Assembly (NCBI GenBank): GCA_934045905.1
Contig: OW203764.1
Coordinates: 30,979,629 to 31,043,628, forward strand
Reading direction: 5' to 3'
DNA from: Leuctra nigra
Lineage: Eukaryota > Arthropoda > Insecta > Plecoptera > Leuctridae
DNA length: 64,000 nt
Position numbers and translations under genes: made by a program. Positions 56,001-64,000 of this stretch are shown here, in pieces (position 1 is the stretch's first letter; each line of letters starts with the position of its first letter). The notes below the pieces were generated by a model that saw only the letters and a program-made list of their open reading frames with translations, made no database searches and was not told the origin of the DNA.

Positions 56001-59000
56001 ACCGATAATTCAGTAAACTGTCAACTACTTAAACTCGCCTCTGTAGTTACTTTGACGTATACCTACGGAGTTAACTTTTTCGCGATTGTCACACGACACT
56101 TGTGCGACTCCGATTCCTTTATTTTTCGTTGTTTTCCAATGTAAAATGGCGAAACTGAAGCACTTGCGATTCATGGGAACCGTATACACTTTCGTAAGAA
56201 TACGGGGACGTCTAGATAGCAAGTCTTTGATAGTAGACTAAAGAATTTCATCAGATGGCAACCCTTTTTTGAATGTCAGTACTGGTCCATTTCTATACTA
56301 TCTACTGCATTGATGACGGTGCGTCATGTCATTACATGAAATAAAGGCGGCATATACCGTATTATGATCAAAATTCCCAGATTTCGATATGCTTTAACAT
56401 TGTCACGTGACAGTCTGGGCGTGACCTTGAGTCGAATGAATGAAAATCCATGGATAACAAAGCCCAGGCTTTTGAATTGGGGCAAAGTGGGCACAGGTTT
56501 GAGCTCGTTTGTTGACGCGGCAAGTTTGATTTAACCCGTAAATCCTATGGTGACGTCACACGCCCAACTCGCCCAATAGTGGAATGCACCCAAAGTTATT
56601 AGCAACTAGCGGGCCGGATTTGAACTGTCACCCATCCAAGTACGGGACAGCGCGCTCTATGTATCCTCTGTGATCTTACGAGTACCATGGTTTCCAATTA
56701 ATACCAGCTGATGGGCCTGAACAAAAAGACCGGCAAAAGTTTCAAGAGTCGATTCACAGATATCTCCCTAAAAACACTTAATGTAAAAATTACAACCAAT
56801 ATTCTCCTCCCCCTGAAGAAATAAAGGAGATTTAAAAAATCGTAATTATATTAAAAAATGGGAATCCAAAACATGTGAATCCAAAAAACACTACCAACCA
56901 CCTACAATTATGTTTATAATGACTTATTTTTTATTTTTTAAAAGTAATTGTGATGTAGAGAAATAATAATCCTGTAAACAATAATGTGACAAAATGTAAT
57001 TGCGTAAACACAACACTACGGTCGGAGACAGTCGAAGATGAACCCGCTATAGCGAGTTGCCGGCCTATACCTGGCCATGCTAAAGTGGGTTCATCTTTGT
57101 CTGTCTCCGACCGTAAATCCACGAGCGGCTAATGGCCCGACCGAAGTTCCCGACCTAAGTGAAGTGCCACAATTTTGTATTTCTCTTCTCCCTATTAAAA
57201 TCTCTTCATGCCTTCGCTTGAGGTTCCACGTTCAGAATCGTTGAAATGCGCCATGTATTGACTCTAGCTGCTCTGGACAACACTTGCATCGCATCAATCG
57301 ACCCCATCGCCAACTCGCGCAAAACCTACGAGTACCGTCCCGAACTCAAGAGCTCGTGGATGGAATCACTAGAACTCTGCCTGTACAGCACCTGCGTCAA
57401 CTGTCACATGATATGGGACTACGACACACTTGTTGAGTCAGACAAACAACTCTGCGGCGGTGGAGTGGTGCCTTTCAACGTACTCCTCACTGATATGCCA
57501 TATCATAGCTACCGGGACAGCATGACAATACTGGTAAATTGCATATCATCATTATTCAATTCAACTGGTAGTCTTGAAAAAGCACCGAAATGAATGACCT
57601 TGAGGAAAATTTCCTTGGGGGCGAAACCCCCAAACCCCCTTCATTTCCTTCGAGTTTCAGTTTTTTAGAGTTTACCTATATATTTGTTCAGGACTTCCAC
57701 TGATTGAATAACTCGAAAAGTGGAAAGATAACCTTCATGATGGCTCTTCTTGTTCGATTGAAACACCATGTATCCAGCTTGTAATTGATACCACAATGAC
57801 ACTGGCTAGTAGTGGAATGTCTTTTATGATTTCACAGTGAAACCTTGAGACCTGGGATAGGTCTTCTTCTCTTCTTTAACTTGTATTAGGATACAATCCT
57901 GTTCAAAACCAATTTAAAACGTTTTTGGACTAAGCTCTTCATTCTAAGGAGTCCTTCCTTCTCTTGTTTGGACGTCCTATTCTTCTCTTTCCTCTGGGCC
58001 GATTGTCCCGTGCAACCCTAACTAATCGCCCTTGATCCATCCTTGAAATGTGTTCATCCCAAAGAAGTCTTCTTTCCTTAATCCAATCAGCCACATCTGT
58101 AACTCTGCAGGTGTCCCTTATACTTTCATTCCGCATCCGATCCAGTCTAGTTTTACCGAATATTCTTCTTAAGACTTTCATTTCGGTTACCTGCGACTGG
58201 TGTCTTGTCTTAGATGTGTCGGGTCTTGTTTCAGAAGCATAGGATATAATGGGTCTTATTACGCTCTTATATATCTGCGACTTCGCATCCTGCCGCAAGA
58301 ACTTGTTCCTCCATATAACATCACCCAAACATCCCGCTATTCTGTTGGCCTTCATGATTTGTCCATTCACCTCCTTTTCTATGTGTCCATAACTGGTGAC
58401 AGTCGTTCCCAAGTACTTGTATTCTAAAACTTGCTCAATAATGTCACCATTAACCACTATTTTGCATCGAATGGGCTCTTTAGCAATCGTCATTGTCTGC
58501 GTCTTATTTGTAGAAATCTCCATATTATACAAACTACAAGCATTATTAAATCTAAAAACCAATCCCTGTTAGTCGTCCTCGTTATCACCCTACAAACACT
58601 GGGAGGTCCCTGGACGCGTCCTAGGCCGTCCCAGATGGGCGTACGGGCCTGCCCAGGGACCTCCCGTCTTATGGGTGATTAGCATGGAGTGAGACTCCCG
58701 GGGCCTGCCACTGGGAATAAGCCCGGGCGGCGGCCTGGGCCGTCCCATGACGCCCGCGCGGGAGGTATGGGCCGTCCCTGGACCCTCCCGGGCGGCCCGC
58801 GCGGGAGGCATAGGCCGGCCCTGGCCCCCGCCCGGGCGGCCCGCGCGGGAGCAGCTGCTCGCTCTGTAGCCCCCTCCCCCTACGCACATTCCATAACGGT
58901 CACGTGCTAGCTTGCTAGGTACACTCTCATTCAAAATGCAGTACCTACAAAACGTGCCTCTGATCCAGACACGTGCATATAGGCACTAATTTTGAATGCG

Positions 59001-62000
59001 AATGTACCTGGAAAAAATACGTTTCATTAAGACATAATTAATTGCAAACGTGAGTGACACGAGAAACGGGATTTTTTCACAATTTCGGAGAGTGGGCGTT
59101 GCCATACGAAAAAAATAATCCAGGTATTTTCTTCCAGGGTCAATGTATTAGTTCACAGTTCACGGAATATTTCACAACAGTTGTAATTTGTTATGTCAAC
59201 TAGAAGAACAGTAGGTACCTACTCAAACACATTAGAAATGCATTTAAATGGTCAAATATTAATAAAAAAAAAATAGCCGGTATATTATAAAGTTAATCAG
59301 TGGTTATTGGAAGTTATTTTATCTCGCCATGTTTCCCTATTGTTTGAAAGCTGTTCCACTGACCTGACACATTACCTAAGGTACCTCCTACTGTTTTTAT
59401 TTTTAACGCATTTTTATTTGGAGGAAATATTTTGGGATCATTTGAAATCCTCAACTTGACTGTCACATAATGGGGAAGTCTCGTGAAATTCAGATTTCAG
59501 AATAATAGACCATTATTTTATGAAAGTTGATTATGTTGCTGAACACAGATGTGATTTTATTTTTGCTATGGGATGAATAGTTTTCAAGGAATGAATTAAC
59601 AAAGTTTGATTACTTTTAACAGGAAAATTTACAGAAAATTGACAGATGATCCACAATGGTAACACATTAGTGTAAGTGGATTCTTGTAATACGTCGTTTT
59701 TCCCGCCAAAAGTCCCATTATAATTGAATTTCATTTGCATGAATTAATTTTTAACATTTCGCGGGTGACAAATGTCAGTAATTATTTGCGTTGATATTTA
59801 AAAACTTACTGGAACAAAATTTCTAGAGACTTAAGTATTACAGGAACCTTATTCATAAAAAAATGAAGAAGGATAAAAAGATCCATAATTTTTGTTTATG
59901 AATCGGTTGTTGGATTTTGAAATTAGCAATTATTTTTTGATAATCTCTTACAGGACGATTGAATCGTTTCAATAATAATTTTTTCACGTACTATTCCCTA
60001 CTTACTTAGGTACTATATTGTTTTGATAAATTACAAAAAATAAAATGCTACACATAGGAGATTCACTGCAATTGAATTTTAGGAATAATAAAGAGCAGGA
60101 AAACACACGAAAATTAAAAAAAAACAGTTTCATATAATATAAACGTATATTATTGTAAAAGATTATACTACCACATCACTTAAAATTTTTAAATGTCCTT
60201 CAACCTTCACACGTCACATAGTATCAAAACATTCTGAGGTAGGTACTACCTGGCAGTGAGTCTGGCACGCTGTCTCTTTATCGACAAGACACAATTCGGA
60301 TTTTACTTCACTCACGGATATGTTGGCACAATTTTTCATCTTCAGTTTTTCAAGAAAATGAATGCACTTGAATACGTATTTCTTTCATCTGAAAAAATAA
60401 AATTGCAAAGTATTTAGGTAATGTACCTTGTACTAATAATGTTCGCAAGATATTTGCAATTATTTATTATTGTAGGTACAGATTCTAACCTAAACAAGAT
60501 TTATACAAGATCTTGAAAAGTTTAGCAAGATCATGCAGCGTATTGTTAGAAGTGTTTTTTATTTTTTGTGTAAATTTTTATTCGGTCAGACCAATGAAAG
60601 TCCAACATTTACAAGATCTTGTTATCAGTAAGATCTTGTTAATTTTGTCAATATTTAACACTATTATTATGCTATGCTCAAAAGAATTTGCCGATTTAAT
60701 GGCCAGATACTGGATTCCATCCATAAATTATTAGCACACGGTCTTGTGGTGTCGAGGACTGACATCCGCAATCTATGTGGATGCAACTTCTTTTGAGCAT
60801 GAGGCTGCCTAGCAAATAGTTTCTACCTACTACACAAGAACTATTTATGTAAATAACTGCAATAGCAGATAGCTGCAAATAACAGTCTTTACAAAAATTT
60901 TAAAAATTGAATTTTTGGCACAGAGTGATCCCTAAAAAAAAGAAAGATAGATTCAATGAAGAATTTGTAAATTGATAGGATAAACTTCTTGGCAATGAAT
61001 AATACAAAAATCACTTTTGTGTTGTGTGACCTGCCACAATAATCACTTGAGGTAAAATTATTACCATTAGGTAGTACACTATTTATTTAAAACCCCAATA
61101 AAAATTTGAAACATTCTATATTGCATAAATGTGATTTATAGGTAAGGTTAGAGGAAATACTACACATATAAAATACTAAAATGTGGCTTACCATCAGAGA
61201 GTTCTGAATCATTACATCTGTAGGGTAGGTAACATTTAATCCATTAACTCGATGAAGTCCCAAGTCCTGTGCATCTTCAGAATTCTCGCTAATTTGCCAA
61301 GAAGTAAATTTACTTTTTAATTGAAGTAGGTAGGCAATTAAATCGACTCTAGAATAAGAGCAGGGCAAGTTCACGGTGAATCTGTAGAACCTACAAAAAG
61401 TAAGGTGAAAGTTAGCAACTCAAATTAATTTCCTCTCAGCCATTCCGTGTTACGGGTGTACGGTTGTAAGATGCTATGTTCAGCATCTTATTCATCAAAA
61501 TAAAAATAGTTAGGATCATTGTGCAGCCTTCTAAATTTTTTATGTAATTTACATGGTTCGACACAAAATTTAAATTTAAATGCGGTCCCACAATTTTACT
61601 GATAACAAAATAACTATTCAAACTTAGCACAAAACTGATTACATATTTGGAATCAGCAAGAAAATACCATGAATATAATATAAAAACATGCTGATTTATT
61701 TACATTTAATAATTCAGCAGTCATATGTATTATGTGGCATATGTCTGCATTCGCATGGAATGGCTGCTCTCTTACCACCGGCGCGTTAGAGGAAATTCAA
61801 AAGTGCGGTTTATTTTTTTGGATGACAACATTCAATCTCAAAAATTTTACTACGTATTTGAATGAAGCGGGACCACCATTCAATGTATGTATCTACTACC
61901 TCCGACAAGAATGTAATTTCCATGCAACATAATTTTTACTTTCGGATCACAACAAAAATGTTTGTTATTGGCCTTGTAAGGTAGGTACCTACATAAACAA

Positions 62001-64000
62001 AAATAATTGCTGTATATCTAAAATCCTTGATAAAGTTAAATAATTAAATATAATGAAAATATTTACCACTCTGCTCGGTTCGGTTCTTAATGTTTCGGCT
62101 CGGTTTGACGATACAGCTTGGTTCGCTCGCAGGACGAATACGCGCTTTGTTTCTGGAGTTCAATATCTTAATAGCCTATTTTCTTCCAGAGTAGATTCAC
62201 CTTTAACAAGTAACATTATTAAAACTGCAGTAGGTGCCTTGGTAGGTATGTGGGATGGTTATTGGTTAATGTAGGGTGAAAATATTCCCAAAATAGGCGG
62301 AGGTACGTACTAGGTACCTACAGGTAGGGTTCCTACTGACTACTACCACTGATATGTATAGACTACCACGCCAAGCAAACTGTTTACCTACTTTATTTAT
62401 TTTATAAATACCTAAACTACCTAGTTACCTAGGTCCTACCTAGTTGGAAATTTTACTTTGCATAAATTGCTACATTTCAAAAATGTACATGTGAGGTTAA
62501 TGTTTACTGAACATTGGTCACACTACCTATTGGTTTATTAGTATCCCCAGCATACAAAACTAAAGTAACAACGATTAATGCCTGGATACTTATGTAGTTG
62601 TGATGAAGACTCACCTTCAATGGGTTGTATGGCTCTGTGATGAAAATCCAAACAAAAGAGGCACAACAAAACTGTAATTATTTCACGATTTGTGTCACAT
62701 TAAATGGTTTGAACTGAGACAAACTATTCAGCAGTGAACACGCATTCACGGACACAGATAATAATTGAAATCACATTCAAAATCACTCAAAAGGACGTAA
62801 ACTACACACTCATGACACTCTGTAAAATATCAACAAACGTCAAACGCCGCGTTTGAAATGAAGAAGGGAGAACGGAAACAAGTTGATTCACGAAGATGGC
62901 CGACTGCCGAGTTCATAAAAGAAACTTTACTAATAACGTTTAAAATGGTATGAATACTTTGCTTTGGAATTGTAAACATATTTATTCTTAAATCAATATA
63001 TCCATGTGAAATGTAGATGTAATTATTATAGAAATGAAGTTATAAATATGAAAAAAATAAGTCATTAGAGCAGCTCAAATTCAAACAGTCGTAGCGCCCG
63101 CGCGGGCCGTCCCTAGCCATTCCCGGGCGGGACCAAGACGGGACATTCCTAGAAATTTTACAGCCAGATAAAACGGATCGGTTGGGCTCCGTTGGGCAGG
63201 CCCAGGGCATGCCCTAGTAGTTCCCGCCCGGGACGTCCCACTTGGGCGCTAGATGGGCAGAAGCCCGGGCCGCCCAGTGTTTGTAGGGCAGCTATTAATA
63301 TAGCGTCGTCTGCATAACAAATAATATTTATCGTACTTCTACCCAAACTGTATCCTTTCATTCCTCGAACAGACTTTATAATTTCATCCATAATCAAGTT
63401 AAAAAGAAGCGGGCTTAAAGAATCTCCTTGCCTTACACCCTTGTTCATATCAATTGGTTCAGAGAACTGTCCATTACATTTGACCTTAATTTTACTATTG
63501 CTGTAGATATCTTGTATAACTCTAATGATGGACTTTGGAATGTTCCTTTGAATGGGAAAGGTGTAATAAATAAATGATAATAAACTAATTTCGTTGAAGC
63601 TGATTTACACATAAAGAGGTAAAGATTTATGTTCGAATGTTTAGTCGATTCCTGTTCTTGGATTTCGAAATGGAATGAGGAATAAATGAAACGTTTTGTG
63701 AAACGTTCTATGCAATTTGAATTTATTTGATAATAATTGTGTGTTCTTATAGACACACGATTATGAAGAAGACTCGGAAGAGCAACTCGCTTCTGCTATC
63801 AACTTGACATCGGGCGAGATCTCGATCGTGAATCTAACTGACGCCCTGTTCCAATGCGTCGTCTGCTCACGCACTAACTTCAGCAAGAATTACATGACGT
63901 TCCCTTGGTCTCAGAAATACACCGAGAGCGACACGCCAGGCTACAACATCATCTTGACAAGTCAGTCTGATGGCAAGGCCAAGGAGTACAGTGAGTTGGC
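53100..64000 (+). CDS. Gene 2: paralogous WSC adhesion GPCR, 5' part (cut by window end)
   Basis: Exons: 53100-53163 (signal peptide), 54240-54381, 54845-54987, 55070-55217, 55545-55693 (one WSC pair), 57268-57533 (Cys-rich module) and 63753-64000+ (ectodomain exon, incomplete). Phases match gene 1 exactly and all reading frames are open. The proteins differ by a few residues per exon (TEHVWNG for TAHVWNG, NSSYTCGG for NSTYTCGG, EYEKEC at the third/fourth junction). One WSC cassette is present instead of two. The GPS and membrane exon would lie beyond 64000. The large last intron carries a LINE fragment and a 4.7-kb nested element. Confidence 0.87.
53164..54239 (+). other. Gene 2 intron 1
   Basis: Shorter than its gene 1 counterpart. 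It shares the CTTCTTCATGTGAT..TGACGCAATGCGC tract (53735-53780) with 25250-25290. The rest is AT-rich with TTTTTTGTATTTTT-type low complexity and no gene. Confidence 0.55.
54240..55693 (+). CDS. Gene 2 WSC cassette (exons 2-5)
   Basis: Four exons encode two WSC modules with GCYQD, CATLCAGYVYAGVE, QCYCGD, CPGN, YTCGG and GCFKD, CVDICDGYNYAGLEY, ECYCGW, NITCGGDW. Cys spacing is identical to both cassettes of gene 1. The first exon sequence is closer to cassette 2 of gene 1 (GSVGCYQD, NGQDV) than to cassette 1. The donor after the third exon leaves GA rather than GG, changing Gly to Glu at the junction. Confidence 0.86.
54607..54713. repeat. 107-bp MITE, TA-flanked
   Basis: Ends CACTGGCGGCA / TGCCGCCACTG are inverted, with inner CTCTCTCTG / CAGAGAGAG arms. 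TA flanks both sides; TGTACA is an alternative 6-bp reading. The matching introns of gene 1 (28184, 32540) read CTAGTGTACATT or similar without the insert. Confidence 0.8.
56625..56715 (-). pseudogene. Diverged 5S rRNA-derived sequence
   Basis: On the minus strand: CCATGGTACTCGTAAGATCACAGAGGATAC-type order (shown in part) and GTACTTGGATGGGTGAC, the conserved end of 5S rRNA. It is more diverged than the copy at 42905-43015 and not at a paralogous position. Confidence 0.6.
57018..57117. repeat. Palindromic MITE, ~100 bp
   Basis: ACGGTCGGAGACAGTCGAAG and GATGAACCC at the left pair with GGGTTCATC and GTCTGTCTCCGACCGT at the right. There is no counterpart in gene 1. Confidence 0.75.
57268..57533 (+). 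CDS. Gene 2 Cys-rich ectodomain exon
   Basis: Same length (266 bp), phases and Cys pattern as 37899-38164 of gene 1. Differences cluster at the end (LLTDMPYHSYRDS for LHTDIKFYKYRDS), perhaps a surface loop that is free to vary or under selection. Confidence 0.86.
57939..58587 (-). pseudogene. LINE reverse transcriptase, C-terminal part
   Basis: About 207 open codons carry the thumb and C-terminal region common to arthropod endonuclease/RT LINEs (TKTQTMTIAKE-like start, YKYLGTTV, RRLLWDEHISRMD, KRRIGRPNKRRKD). A stop lies just upstream. The upstream half is at 63290-63556. Confidence 0.85.
58690..58870. repeat. GC-rich subterminal repeats of the 4.7-kb element
   Basis: Repeated CCCGGGCGGCCCGCGCGGGA and GGCCGTCCC units. 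The Pro/Arg/Gly-rich ORFs on both strands are artefacts of composition. Related units sit at 63085-63135 near the other end. Confidence 0.75.
60063..61831 (-). CDS. Possible three-exon small gene inside the 4.7-kb element
   Basis: On the minus strand: ATG at 61831 with an in-frame stop just before it, 18 codons to a GTAAGAG donor after 61776; exon 61390-61192 (FYRFTVNLPCSYSRVDLIAY ... MIQNSLM) with TTTTTGTAG acceptor and GTAAGC donor; exon 60381-60250 (KYVFKCIHFLEKL ... ETACQTHCQ); then TTGCAG directly before a TGA at 60065. Phases 2, 0 and 0 agree at each junction, giving about 127 residues. An upstream non-coding exon could end at a GTGAGT donor near 62619. The protein is not recognised. 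The acceptor of the third exon is weak, and RNA evidence is lacking. Confidence 0.3.
63753..64000 (+). CDS. Gene 2 ectodomain exon, truncated by window end
   Basis: THDYEEDSEEQLASAINLTS at the start matches THQYEEYSEEQLASAINLTS of 38773-39268 in gene 1, in the same phase. CVVC and NFSKN are retained. The exon should continue about 250 bp beyond the window. Confidence 0.88.

Larger units (their letters stand above)
55694..57267 (+). other. Gene 2 intron before the Cys-rich exon
   Basis: It holds a GACGCTTCGG / CCGGCGTCGAAGCG palindromic stretch (about 55735-55860), a 5S-derived sequence (56625-56715) and a CGGTCGGAGACAG palindrome (57018-57117). No coding sequence. Confidence 0.55.
58588..63288. 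mobile_element. 4.7-kb DNA element with GC-rich ends and perfect 16-bp inverted termini
   Basis: CCCTACAAACACTGGG (58588-58603) and CCCAGTGTTTGTAGGG (63273-63288) are exact inverses. Excising the element rejoins the LINE codons as ..LIADNEDD with only CA duplicated. About 280 bp inside the left end and about 190 bp inside the right end are very GC-rich, built from variants of GGGCGGCCCGCGCGGGAG and GGGCCGTCCC. The core is AT-rich and has a candidate spliced minus-strand gene. No known transposase was recognised. Confidence 0.8.
57870..63565 (-). mobile_element. 5'-truncated LINE split by a nested element, in gene 2 intron
   Basis: On the minus strand the RT part (63556-63290: RNIPKSIIRVIQDIYSNSK, KGVRQGDSLSPLLFNLIMDEI, ICYADDAILIA) continues at 58587-57939 (EYKYLGTTVTSYGH, KSVIRPIISYASET, RIFGKTRLDRMRNE). 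The intervening 58588-63288 is a separate insertion. Gene 1 lacks the LINE at the matching place (about 38490-38540). A TAA in place of a sense codon after DNEDD shows decay. Confidence 0.85.

Noticed and set aside
58590..58934. Pro/Arg/Gly-rich ORFs on both strands
   Set aside because: Caused by GC-rich subterminal repeats of a transposon; both strands are open, which is typical of composition rather than coding.
1..64000. CRISPR array, operon or other prokaryotic feature
   Set aside because: The tandem repeats lack CRISPR size and spacer structure, and the genes are intron-split eukaryotic genes.

Overview
The window is eukaryotic: spliced exons with GT/AG introns, AATAAA signals, short genes spread over long AT-rich spacers, and very dense transposon content. 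Non-LTR retrotransposons, a mariner remnant, a Helitron-like family, hAT elements, a Penelope-like fragment, tRNA- and 5S-derived SINEs and the style of the proteases all point to an arthropod, most likely an insect. I cannot name the species from sequence alone.

Layout. 1-6936: an element with ~0.5 kb terminal inverted repeats that holds an intact 998-residue endonuclease/reverse transcriptase ORF. 7-14.8 kb: a Helitron-like copy, several MITEs and a 122-bp minisatellite. 14857-19291: the 3' part of a modular serine protease gene (end of a trypsin domain, a sushi module, then a second trypsin-like domain that has lost its catalytic His and Ser). 20.4-24.4 kb: nested transposons. 24750-41475: a complete 12-exon gene for a 1,276-residue adhesion-type GPCR carrying a signal peptide, four WSC modules, a Cys-rich ectodomain, a GAIN/GPS region and seven membrane segments. 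All exon phases agree and the reading frame closes exactly. 41.5-50.2 kb: intergenic repeats, a 5S-derived sequence and a 5.1-kb insertion containing a LINE with an inverted 5' end. 53100-64000: a second tandem copy of the GPCR gene with one WSC pair, cut by the window end before its GPS/7TM exon.

The two receptor genes and their flanks (about 20.2-41.5 kb and 50.2 kb to the end) are a young segmental duplication. A second, internal duplication in gene 1 copied a four-exon WSC-pair cassette whose outer phases are both 1. Exons and introns align closely between copies, so each copy gives an empty site for transposons inserted in the other. This fixes element ends and target duplications for a mariner, several hAT elements and the Helitron-like family.

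The most interesting items are the WSC-adhesion GPCR pair with its phase-compatible cassettes and a GPS lacking the usual Ser/Thr; the Helitron-like element, which inserts between A and T without duplication and has a ~390-bp palindrome at one end; the retrotransposase ORF held inside long inverted repeats; and a 4.7-kb GC-ended element inside a LINE that encloses a possible three-exon gene.
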